Origin: a virus
DNA length: 43,955 bases
Strand: one strand, 5' to 3'
Virus record (IMG/VR): IMGVR_UViG_3300048833_000034
Coordinates: 1-43,955 of that record
Shown here: piece after piece, positions 31,397 to 37,473 of the stretch
Position numbering within the stretch: the stretch's first letter is position 1
Layout: each line of letters opens with the position of its first letter
Program-made: the position numbers and the translations under genes
Notes under the pieces: generated by a model
Told to the model about the DNA's origin: nothing
What the model saw: the letters and a program-made list of their open reading frames with translations, nothing else
The model's database searches: none

Positions 31397-33042
31397 ACAA
31401 ACTGCTCCTTTGCGATGCCATTACCAATCACCTCGCGGTCTACGTCTTCGGGGAGTAGGTCGCTGTGGTATTGACTTTTTACTAAATATGTTACGTCAGG
31501 ATAGTTTTTAACAATGTCTTTAGGGAGTACGTCGTGGACATCTACGAGCTTGACTTTGGCGTCAATTCTTTCGATGTACTGCGGAGCTCTCCACGATACG
31601 AAGATGTTAAACTTATCTCTAGTGTCTATCTTTTTCCAGTGTCTCCAGAACACGGCCTGATCTGTACCCTCGTCAGTCACCCCGTCGGCTTCGGCATAAA
31701 CAGTAACGTTATAGCCCAGCTTTGAGAGTTCCTTAGACAGGTAGACTACCGCCTCTTCAGAACCGCCCATTCCCTTATCAAGGGTGTGAGGACCCCATTC
31801 TTCATAGCCTTGGCCACAGAATATTACGATAGAATCTTCGCTCCACTCTTTTGGTTCATTGACAGAAAAGCGTAAAGGTTGTATGCGTGTGTCGTACTTA
31901 ATGTCATCTGTTAACGCATTCCAAAGTGCTCCGTCGCTCTTGAAGAACTTTCTCATCTTAGGGAGAACTGAGATAAATACTTCGGCGTCAGCCTCGTCAA
32001 GAAAATCTTTGTAGATGCTTTGAACTTCTGGCATATCTCTGATCTTACGTAGTTCGGCTAGAGCTTCGGTGTAGCGATGTAGCATGAATAGTGATCTAGC
32101 AGCAATCAGCGTAGCTCTGGCTCGTGAGCTCGGGTCCCAGACGGATAAGGTCTCTGGGTCTGGCTTAGTTTCTGAAACTCTAACCCATTCAAGTGCCTCT
32201 TCGAAGTGGTCTTGGTCTGCCTCGTACTGAGCGAGTAGCCAATACCCCATTGGATATTGCGGTTTGAGAGTTGTACACTTTGTTGCGTACTCCAAGGCTT
32301 CGTCATACTTACCGAGATGATAGGCGCACTCGCTGAGAAGACCGAGAGTTCTGTATATGTCTTCGATAGATCCACCCACTTCAAGATAGTCACTCATGAG
32401 ACCAGCGGCAGTTCTGTAGTCTTTTTTTGTAAAGTATGACATGCCTAAGTAGTGCAGGTAGCGGGGATCCTTAGTCTCAGCGTATGCGACCTCTAAGATC
32501 TTATGGTTTCGTTCGTAGGAGTTTTTCGCGTCATCAATAGTAGCGTTGTGTTTAACCTCTAGTTCAATCTTATGGGTCATAGTTGGCTCATCAGTGATAC
32601 AAGTTTCGTGCACCCATCCACGCCATGAGTAACCTTTATTAAGCTTGACAAGTCGCTCTCTCCAGTGTCTAGTGATACAGTTGCCCTGTTCGTCTTGCAT
32701 GTAGTTGTATGGCATGAAAATAGCATCTATATCATTTTCTTCGGCTATGTCAACAAGCTCAGGAATAGTCGAAAAGTCGAATGAGTCGTCAGCATCCAAC
32801 CAAAACATGTAGTCGGTTGTGCACATTTCAAGTGATGCGTTCCTTGCTTCGTCGAACTTATCGTTCCATTTACGGTACTTAAAGTTAAACGGAGCATGGT
32901 TGAAGTTATCCCTCAACTTATCAAAAGTCTCGGCATCTGATACTACAACATTGATTTCGTCAAAATAGTTCTCAGCTTGTGCGAGTAGTGTTGTTACTTC
33001 AGCCAATTCATCCTTGACAATCATTGATAGTGCTACCGTCAT
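31393..33042 (-). CDS. GT2-TPR-GT4 glycosyltransferase, N-terminal part
   Basis: 549 aa. Residues 1-130 form a GT2/GT-A domain with the D83-A-D85-D86 metal site (MFWLDADDSFDF). Residues about 180-330 are TPR-like helical repeats (YLHYLGMSYFTKKDYRTA; ALEWVRVSETKPDPE). From about 405 comes the N domain of a GT-B enzyme (GMGGSEEAVVYLSKELSKLGY, quoted in part; NIFVSWRAPQYIE) that stops at VIGNGIAKEQFV, the linker where a GT4 protein normally enters its C domain. That domain is encoded 1.7 kb on, at 29165-29728. It probably glycosylates virion or host-surface components. Confidence 0.82.
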   Translation of the reverse strand: MTVALSMIVKDELAEVTTLLAQAENYFDEINVVVSDAETFDKLRDNFNHAPFNFKYRKWNDKFDEARNASLEMCTTDYMFWLDADDSFDFSTIPELVDIAEENDIDAIFMPYNYMQDEQGNCITRHWRERLVKLNKGYSWRGWVHETCITDEPTMTHKIELEVKHNATIDDAKNSYERNHKILEVAYAETKDPRYLHYLGMSYFTKKDYRTAAGLMSDYLEVGGSIEDIYRTLGLLSECAYHLGKYDEALEYATKCTTLKPQYPMGYWLLAQYEADQDHFEEALEWVRVSETKPDPETLSVWDPSSRARATLIAARSLFMLHRYTEALAELRKIRDMPEVQSIYKDFLDEADAEVFISVLPKMRKFFKSDGALWNALTDDIKYDTRIQPLRFSVNEPKEWSEDSIVIFCGQGYEEWGPHTLDKGMGGSEEAVVYLSKELSKLGYNVTVYAEADGVTDEGTDQAVFWRHWKKIDTRDKFNIFVSWRAPQYIERIDAKVKLVDVHDVLPKDIVKNYPDVTYLVKSQYHSDLLPEDVDREVIGNGIAKEQFV

Positions 33043-33263
33043 AGTTCACTCTCCAGAATTGTTACTTTTCCATAGTCGCTGTGGATAATAGCTGGACCGC
33101 CTGGTATGGTAGACACCATAATTTCACAAGGGTTAACGCTGCAACCTTCTACGTATAGTACTTCTAGTAAAGCATTGACAGCGTTAGTTATAGATGGTGT
33201 AACCCAATCTCGATCATCGCTCAGGTCTACTAGTAAATGGTCTTCGTTTTCTTCGTCTGGCAT
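33039..33263 (-). CDS. Hypothetical small acidic protein
   Basis: 74 aa, acidic N terminus (MPDEENEDHLLVDLSDD), two cysteines near the middle (GCSVNPCEI). GAGGAAT precedes the ATG and its stop overlaps the glycosyltransferase start (ATGA). Not recognised. Confidence 0.65.
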   Translation of the reverse strand: MPDEENEDHLLVDLSDDRDWVTPSITNAVNALLEVLYVEGCSVNPCEIMVSTIPGGPAIIHSDYGKVTILESEL

Positions 33264-33265
33264 TT

Positions 33266-33553
33266 CTATTCCTCTCTGTTTTTACGTGCTTCGTTGATGA
33301 AGCGATTAACTGTCTTAAGTGATCTGTGGTACTTCTTTAGGTCTCCTACAGCTTTGCCAAATCTCCACTCCTGTTCTAATTGTGGAATCACGTCGCTGTA
33401 TATAAAGACGCACACTTCTCGTTTGTAATCGTTTGGATCTTGTACAGAACCAACTAACTTATGTCCGCTGAATTGTAGGTATGCAGCAAACGGAGTGTCA
33501 GAGGTCTTATACGGTTCAAGATCAGTTGAGGGCACGGCCGGTGTCTGGGTCAT
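33266..33553 (-). CDS. DUF5659-like small phage protein
   Basis: 95 aa from the ATG at 33553, with AAAGGAAA upstream; it overlaps the terminase end by 32 bases. The pattern TSDTPFAAYLQFSGHKLVG, a beta strand VCVFIYSD, then FGKAVGDLKKYHRSLKTVNRFI resembles DUF5659, a small domain common near phage head genes and of unknown function. The in-frame start further 5' would extend deep into the terminase and has no ribosome site. Confidence 0.65.
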   Translation of the reverse strand: MTQTPAVPSTDLEPYKTSDTPFAAYLQFSGHKLVGSVQDPNDYKREVCVFIYSDVIPQLEQEWRFGKAVGDLKKYHRSLKTVNRFINEARKNREE

Positions 33554-34871
33554 ATTCTCGTTTCCTTTTCTTACGCTCTGTTGGGGTGGCCTTATCAAGT
33601 GCTAGGTACCTAACCCAATCCATTGCGTGGTTATTTTTATCTTCTGGTACATTAGTTACATTTTCAGATGAATCCCTGAGGAAAGAGTAAACTTGAAACT
33701 CCCTCTGAGTATTCTTGGTAGTTGATTGTCGTAGGAACATTTTAGGCTTGCCTGTGTCTTGTCGGATAGCGAGCAGGGCTTTTACTTCCCTAATACCGTT
33801 GGCGATAGAGTCAGCCCCCTTCTTAGCGGCAGTAATACGGAATCGGCGTTTGCGTAGGGACTCAATTTCAAACCTAGCGGCACCGTCACCCAGAACTCGG
33901 GTGTATAGGTTGTCGCCCATCTTATCTTTTAAAACATATATAAGTTGATCGAGGTGTAGATCCTTTTGGTAGATCTCATCAAACACCCACCAAGTACCCT
34001 CATAGTCGATCATAACAAACCCGGCGGCAGTAGGATCGGTCATACCAAAGTCGATAGAACAGTTGTATGTTCCCCTAAACGGCATACGTTCATCGAATTC
34101 TTTATCAGGCAATACATGGACGTCACTGTCAAACTCGTTATAAACCAACTGGGTGGGGTTAACAAATTCAGCAAGCCACTCCTGGTTGAATTGATCTAGC
34201 TTGCCTTCGCGCTCATACTCTGCCCGGGTCTCTTCGAACTCGTGCTTAGGGAAATAGGTGTTGTCCATAGCAGTAGCATGTGAGTAGAAATATCTCTCTG
34301 GATCATTTTTAGCTCGTTGCATGAGTTCGTAGAAGTCGTTGATGACTCCGTTCGGTGTAGAAATAAATACAGCCCAGCCGTTCTTATCGGCTAGGGATGC
34401 TCGAATAATAGTGTCATAGAGGTATTGGCCGTCCGGGATAAAGGCGAACTCATCCATGACAGCACCCATGATACCTGTACCACGAAGTGAGTCAGGGTTA
34501 TCAGCACCCTTAAGTTCGATGCGTGTTGGAGGAAGTTCAGGGTCATGGTTGACAAGGATCTTGCCTGAAGTAGTCTCAATCTCCATACCAGATAGATGGT
34601 CGAAAGTGACGGCGAGCTCTTGCTCGTTAAACGTCATAAAGTCACCCTTATAGGTTTTACAGATGTCTCTCCAGTAAATAGACTTGGCTTGCTTATATGT
34701 CGGAGCTATGATGTAGTATGTGCCTTGTCGGAGCATACCTTCAAGCACAACTTTTTCCCATACAGCAACAGACTTACCAGAACGTCGGCCCCAGTTCAGG
34801 ACTTTGTAGCGGTGATTGTCTGCGAGAAATTCAGCTTGTTTTTCGTGCGGGTTAGGCAAAAGCAAGGCCAA
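33522..34871 (-). CDS. terL: Terminase large subunit
   Basis: 449 aa from a TTG start with a strong AAGGAGG seven bases upstream. Packaging motor: Walker A WGRRSGKS (27-34), Walker B GAVMDEFAF (about 137-145), coupling motif ISTPNG, and RNase H-like nuclease residues in CSIDFGMTDPTA, VLGDGAA and NNHAMDWVRYL. Its partner small subunit appears to be the divergently placed gene at 41165-41659, over 6 kb away. It is preceded by an HNH nuclease gene that overlaps its start by 20 bases. Confidence 0.95.
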   Translation of the reverse strand: MALLLPNPHEKQAEFLADNHRYKVLNWGRRSGKSVAVWEKVVLEGMLRQGTYYIIAPTYKQAKSIYWRDICKTYKGDFMTFNEQELAVTFDHLSGMEIETTSGKILVNHDPELPPTRIELKGADNPDSLRGTGIMGAVMDEFAFIPDGQYLYDTIIRASLADKNGWAVFISTPNGVINDFYELMQRAKNDPERYFYSHATAMDNTYFPKHEFEETRAEYEREGKLDQFNQEWLAEFVNPTQLVYNEFDSDVHVLPDKEFDERMPFRGTYNCSIDFGMTDPTAAGFVMIDYEGTWWVFDEIYQKDLHLDQLIYVLKDKMGDNLYTRVLGDGAARFEIESLRKRRFRITAAKKGADSIANGIREVKALLAIRQDTGKPKMFLRQSTTKNTQREFQVYSFLRDSSENVTNVPEDKNNHAMDWVRYLALDKATPTERKKRKREYDPDTGRALN

Positions 34872-35298
34872 AAGACACCTCCTTTTTCAACTTCCGGTAC
34901 TTTGCAGCCCTTATGTTATTGCAAGGCTTACACTGTCGTGTTCCATTATCAATGCGTACATTTTCAGTAGATAATTCGTGGCCTCTTTTGCAATGTGTCT
35001 TTCGAGCGTTGACACCTGAAACGGAATTACCCCTCAAATTGTTTTCTCTAGGCGTAACAGGTTCTAGGTGGTCTGGGTTGATGCAGTTCGTGATTCGACA
35101 GAGATGATCTAGATACAACCCTTTAGGTATGGGTCCGACGAATACTTCGTATGATAACTGATGTGCCCCCCAGTTTTTACCCTCTGCGAAGATCTTGCCA
35201 TAGCCATTAGTGTGCTTATCAACGATCCAGTGATCGTTAACTTTTATATAGCTTTTCCGTATTCTAGTAATAAGTTTTTCGTTTTGGAAGAGAGACAT
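34852..35298 (-). CDS. HNH endonuclease with zinc finger, homing type
   Basis: 148 aa. HNH core LYLDHLCRITNCINPDHLEPV, in two parts: D-H (the first catalytic His), C-N-P-D-H and R-x-N-N. A C-terminal zinc motif follows (C-K-R-G-H...C-K-P-C), typical of phage homing endonucleases. The N-terminal segment may contact DNA. It lies between the late promoter and terL, a common place for HNH genes; its insertion left terL with a TTG start just inside its 3' end. It may cut packaging-site DNA or be a selfish gene. Confidence 0.88.
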   Translation of the reverse strand: MSLFQNEKLITRIRKSYIKVNDHWIVDKHTNGYGKIFAEGKNWGAHQLSYEVFVGPIPKGLYLDHLCRITNCINPDHLEPVTPRENNLRGNSVSGVNARKTHCKRGHELSTENVRIDNGTRQCKPCNNIRAAKYRKLKKEVSFGLAFA

Positions 35299-35334
35299 TT
35301 TTCATATTCATTTTTGTTTTGATTCTTTAGATAA

Positions 35335-35363
35335 AGTATAGCACAGATCTATCAAAAAGTCAA
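35335..35363 (-). promoter_or_regulatory. Main late promoter
   Basis: On the minus strand TTGACT (35358-35363), a 17-nt spacer and TATACT (35335-35340) with TGC before the -10. It starts two bases after the last tRNA and drives HNH, terL and the glycan/groEL genes. Confidence 0.82.
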
Positions 35364-35365
35364 TA

Positions 35366-35439
35366 TGGTTCAGGTGCTAGGGTTCGAACCTAGATTGCTG
35401 GGATCAAAACCCAGAGTCCTACCGTTAGACGACTCCTGA
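35366..35439 (-). tRNA. tRNA-Gln (TTG)
   Basis: Cloverleaf with anticodon TTG in stem CTGGG/CCCAG, T-arm CTAGG-TTCGAAC-CCTAG and encoded CCA. The acceptor TCAGGAG pairs with CACCTGA, with one A-A mismatch at position 6. Last gene of a seven-tRNA cluster. Confidence 0.93.
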
Positions 35440-35442
35440 TTG

Positions 35443-35517
35443 TGGCTGGATCGGTGAGGGTCGAACTCACAACCTATTGGTTAACAACCAAGTGCTCTAC
35501 CATTGAGCTACAATCCA
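35443..35517 (-). tRNA. tRNA-Asn (GTT)
   Basis: Anticodon GTT, stem CTTGG/CCAAT-type, D-arm GCTC/GAGC, acceptor TGGATTG with CGATCCA, G73 and encoded CCA. Its 5' end abuts the CCA of tRNA-His with no spacer. Confidence 0.95.
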
Positions 35518-35594
35518 TGGTCGGAGCAGCAGGGAGTTGAACCCTATCCTTCGGTATCACAAACCGACGTGCAAACCAGTTACACTACTGTCCT
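35518..35594 (-). tRNA. tRNA-His (GTG), unusual acceptor end
   Basis: Anticodon GTG in stem TCGGT/ACCGA, D-arm GTGT/GCAC, T-arm TAGGG/CCCTG with loop TTCAACT, encoded CCA. The acceptor is weak: AGGACAG against CTGCTCC gives A-C at positions 1:72 and 4:69. There is no G at -1, and one extra base precedes CCA. Identity as His rests on the anticodon. Confidence 0.82.
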
Positions 35595-35598
35595 ATAT

Positions 35599-35676
35599 TG
35601 GAGATCCTGGCGGGATTTGAACCCGTGACCTCTCCCGTGACAGGGGAGTGCTCTAACCTGGCTGAGCTACAGAATC
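35599..35676 (-). tRNA. tRNA-Asp (GTC)
   Basis: Anticodon GTC in stem CTCCC/GGGAG, acceptor GATTCTG with CAGGATC (one G-T wobble), D-arm GCTC/GAGC, encoded CCA. The discriminator is T rather than the usual G. Confidence 0.93.
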
Positions 35677-35679
35677 ATT

Positions 35680-35764
35680 TGGTGTATCGGGAGAGATTTG
35701 AACTCTCAATCCCAAAGGGCACTAGTTTCTAAAACTAGCATGTATACCGTTCCATCACCGATAC
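35680..35764 (-). tRNA. tRNA-Leu (TAG)
   Basis: 85 nt with a long variable arm. Anticodon TAG in stem CTAGT/ACTAG, perfect acceptor GTATCGG/CCGATAC, A73 and encoded CCA. Confidence 0.93.
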
Positions 35765-35839
35765 TGGTCAAGGTAGCAAGATTTGAACTTGCGATCTCGT
35801 GTTCCCAAAACACGCGGATTACCACTTTCCTATACCCTG
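35765..35839 (-). tRNA. tRNA-Pro (TGG)
   Basis: Anticodon TGG in stem CGTGT/ACACG, acceptor CAGGGTA with TACCTTG, A73 and encoded CCA. No spacer to tRNA-Leu or tRNA-Trp. Confidence 0.93.
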
Positions 35840-35914
35840 TGGCTAGAGATGAAAGATTCGAACTTTCGCTAACGGTTTTGGAGACCGTCGTGCTGCCGCT
35901 GACACTAATCTCTA
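35840..35914 (-). tRNA. tRNA-Trp (CCA)
   Basis: Anticodon CCA in stem ACGGT/ACCGT, perfect acceptor TAGAGAT/ATCTCTA, G73 and encoded CCA, D-arm GTGT/GCAC. First gene of the tRNA cluster, a few bases after a terminator-like hairpin. Confidence 0.95.
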
Positions 35915-35919
35915 ATATT

Positions 35920-35940
35920 AAAAAAGGCCCTTGTGGGGCC
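35920..35940 (-). terminator. Terminator hairpin just before the tRNA cluster
   Basis: On the minus strand GGCCC-CACAA-GGGCC followed by six T. The same stem, loop and T-run occurs on the plus strand at 40820-40839. Here it lies between the promoter at 36112 and the first tRNA. Confidence 0.8.
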
Positions 35941-36105
35941 CTGGCTAATCGTTTGTAAACAAACAGCTAGATACTGACCCCATAGGTGTCTAGATCGAAA
36001 TACGGCTGGTGTTGATTGAGATTAGTCATAATTTACGAAGCCTAGTTTACTTTCGTTTGAGCGGTATTAATGCGAGGAGAGAAAGAAATCTAGGAAAGAA
36101 ATCGT
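35920..36105 (-). ncRNA. Leader RNA or small RNA ahead of the tRNAs
   Basis: About 185 nt from a consensus promoter to a terminator, with tRNA-Trp beginning five bases further. Helices include CTAGA/TCTAG enclosing ACC/GGT (around 35962-35990) and a GTTTGT/ACAAAC palindrome (around 35950-35965). A 20-codon ORF (MTNLNQHQPYFDLDTYGVSI) lies inside but has no Shine-Dalgarno. It is either a free RNA or an attenuator that lets some transcripts into the tRNA genes. Confidence 0.5.
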
Positions 36106-36111
36106 ATGTAC

Positions 36112-36140
36112 ATATTAGCACACATTGTTAAAAATGTCAA
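36112..36140 (-). promoter_or_regulatory. Promoter for leader RNA and tRNA cluster
   Basis: On the minus strand TTGACA (36135-36140), a 17-nt spacer and TAATAT (36112-36117) with TGC before the -10: one of the best promoters in the window. Confidence 0.85.
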
Positions 36141-36143
36141 GAC

Positions 36144-36183
36144 AAAGAGAAAGGCTCAACCGAGAACGAGCAACAGTTGAGCC
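36144..36183 (-). terminator. Terminator after the glutaredoxin gene
   Basis: On the minus strand GGCTCAAC pairs with GTTGAGCC (36176-36183 and 36153-36160), followed by TTTCTCTTT. It ends just before the -35 of the tRNA promoter. Confidence 0.8.
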
Positions 36184-36222
36184 GAGGAGAAAAGCCACGA
36201 AGGTCCGAAGACCATCACGACT
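36153..36222 (-). ncRNA. Candidate small RNA from the 3' end of the glutaredoxin gene
   Basis: A possible promoter on the minus strand (TTTACT 36251-36256, 17-nt spacer, TATAAT 36228-36233, TGG before it) lies over the last codons of the gene. The ~70-nt product would hold a GGTC-TTCG-GACC tetraloop hairpin and the terminator stem. Weak -35; speculative. Confidence 0.3.
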
Positions 36223-36228
36223 CCCTTA

Positions 36229-36459
36229 TTATACCATAAGTAGTTCTGAAAGTAAACCGAGATTAGCTCCAGAAACTACCTTCTCTCCCACCAAAATCAT
36301 TGGCACCATACTGAAGCCAGTCCGCTCTTGGACCTCGCTCATCAGTTCTGGGTTATCGTCCAACGACTTTTCCTGATAGGCAACATTTTTCATATTAAGC
36401 CAACGCTTTACGAGCTGGCAGGGTGGACATGTTTTTCGACTGTAGATTATAACGTTCAT
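36229..36459 (-). CDS. Glutaredoxin/NrdH-like thioredoxin-fold protein
   Basis: 76 aa, usual length for a small glutaredoxin. Active site C11-P-P-C14 after a first beta strand (VIIYSRKTCPPC), then the cis-Pro motif SMVPMILVG and a glycine-containing end (VVSGANLGLL). It would reduce disulfides or ribonucleotide reductase; no reductase is encoded here, so the host enzyme is the likely partner. AAAGG precedes the ATG. It sits at the end of a ~400-nt structured RNA stretch with no terminator between, which may be its long 5' leader. Confidence 0.88.
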   Translation of the reverse strand: MNVIIYSRKTCPPCQLVKRWLNMKNVAYQEKSLDDNPELMSEVQERTGFSMVPMILVGEKVVSGANLGLLSELLMV

Positions 36460-36479
36460 GTTAACCTTTCTTTAGATAC

Positions 36480-36881
36480 TACACCCCCCTATCCGTGGAA
36501 GGAGTGGGGAGAAGGGGATCTGCCCACAGTTCCTACGGTCTTAAGCCTATGATCTATCGTAGACACTTCGGGTTATAGGGAGGCTACCGGTCGGGTCTGG
36601 GACTTTCTTCGTAGCTCTTTGGACAGATGGGGTGTGCGAGATCTGTGTCCGTGGTCCGCTATTCCTAGTTTCTACTCTCGGCTGATCGACTTATCTCCCC
36701 TCGGGGAGCTTCCACATTGGTCGGGGTCAAGGCTCGGACTTGTTGCCCCTTCGCCATCAGCGTTGCTTGGTCGAGAGTGTTTAGTGTACGTTGGTTTTTG
36801 GTAGAACGTAGAACTACCTCTACAATAAATATTTGTTTCCTGGAAGGAAGGGCTATTTGCAAAATCAGGCAAATATACTTG
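36480..36881 (-). ncRNA. Large structured noncoding RNA, about 400 nt
   Basis: Gene-free stretch behind a minus-strand promoter. The 5' hairpin TATTTGC/GCAAATA (36854-36875) has the loop CTGATTTT. Further pairs: ACTCTCG with CGAGAGT and GCTGAT with ATCAGC, which together close a ~90-nt domain holding CTCCC-CGAG-GGGAG; GGACA-GAT with ATC-TGTCC; and a long 3' hairpin CCGT-GGAA-TGTGGG with CCCCAC-TTCC-ACGG (36483-36540). Not a recognised family. It may be a free RNA or a riboswitch-like leader of the glutaredoxin gene. Confidence 0.5.
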
Positions 36882-36886
36882 TCCTA

Positions 36887-36915
36887 ATTCTAGCACAAAC
36901 AGCAGTTTTTTTCAA
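36887..36915 (-). promoter_or_regulatory. Minus-strand promoter of the large RNA
   Basis: On the minus strand TTGAAA (36910-36915), a 17-nt spacer and TAGAAT (36887-36892) preceded by TGC. Divergent from the promoter at 36951. Confidence 0.68.
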
Positions 36916-36923
36916 GTGTAAAG

Positions 36924-36979
36924 TTATCCACAAGAATAGCAATATTGGTATTGACAATAATATAGTTTTGTGCTAATAT
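36924..36979 (+). promoter_or_regulatory. DnaA box plus extended -10 promoter
   Basis: TTATCCACA (36924-36932), 18 nt, TTGACA (36951-36956), a 17-nt spacer and TAATAT (36974-36979) with TGC before it. The box lies between two divergent promoters and could control both RNAs. Confidence 0.75.
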
Positions 36980-36985
36980 GTATAT

Positions 36986-37107
36986 GCACTACAAGATCCT
37001 GTATATATTTACTCCTTGGTCGGGCTGTAAATATTGGGACTCCGTAATAGGGAAGACCAAACCGCTCCGTTTACTTCTTGCAAAATCAGGCAATCGGGGC
37101 GGTTTTT
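36986..37107 (+). ncRNA. Small structured RNA, about 120 nt
   Basis: Between a near-consensus promoter and a strong terminator, with no ORF. GGTC (37018-37021) pairs with GACC (37055-37058) around an internal domain. The terminator loop contains a second hairpin TTGC-AAAATCAG-GCAA (37078-37093). Its 16 bases are the exact complement of the 5' hairpin of the divergent RNA at 36480-36881, so loop-loop pairing between the two RNAs is possible. Confidence 0.65.
37060..37107 (+). terminator. Terminator with nested hairpin
   Basis: AACCGCTCCG (37060-37069) pairs with CGGGGCGGTT (37095-37104), followed by a T-run to 37107. The loop carries a smaller TTGC/GCAA hairpin. Confidence 0.85.
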
Positions 37108-37109
37108 AA

Positions 37110-37138
37110 TTGACAAAACCCTTGTAGTCTGATACAAT
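37110..37138 (+). promoter_or_regulatory. Promoter for the tail-fibre operon
   Basis: TTGACA (37110-37115), a 17-nt spacer and TACAAT (37133-37138). Begins three bases after the T-run of the preceding terminator and drives the genes from 37207 on. Confidence 0.85.
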
Positions 37139-37206
37139 ATAAGTACATGTTAGATCATCGAGAATTTTACGTAGATTCTTGAAATATAAAATAAAAAGAG
37201 AACAAT

Positions 37207-37464
37207 ATGGCAAATCCATTTAAGAAAAACAAGACTCCAGCAGATCACGGAGCTCTACCACACAACACAAATGACTCACTTCAGCGAATCATAGAGTCAA
37301 ACGACGAAGCTAATAACCCTACGGTTCAGGGTGAAGTTGACCGTAGCACAGTTTTAGACCGCAAAAAGGGTGAAACCCAGGCTGAATACAACGAGCGAGT
37401 ACCTATTGGCAACCAACCAGTACAACCTGCTCCGACTACAAGCTACCTCGGCGAAAAACTTTAG
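37207..37464 (+). CDS. Hypothetical small hydrophilic protein (paralogue A)
   Basis: 85 aa, hydrophilic, AGAGAAC upstream. The C-terminal half, around KKGETQAEYNERVPIGNQPV and ending SYLGEKL, matches the next protein: G-E-T-x2-E-Y-x2-R-V-P, a Pro-rich stretch, then Y-L-G. Probably a small virion or fibre-associated protein. No family recognised. Confidence 0.7.
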   Translation: MANPFKKNKTPADHGALPHNTNDSLQRIIESNDEANNPTVQGEVDRSTVLDRKKGETQAEYNERVPIGNQPVQPAPTTSYLGEKL

Positions 37465-37473
37465 GTAACAGCC

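Noticed and set aside
35698-35958. 86-codon plus-strand ORF
   Set aside because: It runs antisense through tRNA-Leu, tRNA-Pro and tRNA-Trp; a well-known artefact of tRNA complement sequence.
36541-36610. RNase P RNA-like words on the minus strand (GAAGAAAGTCC and AGGCTTAAGACC)
   Set aside because: They resemble conserved regions I and V, but are only about 40 nt apart instead of some 250, and the universally conserved ACAGAA is absent. Treated as chance inside an unrecognised structured RNA.
36619-36896. Three 61-74-codon ORFs in the structured RNA
   Set aside because: They have no ribosome sites, overlap each other on both strands, and the stretch is better explained by RNA helices.
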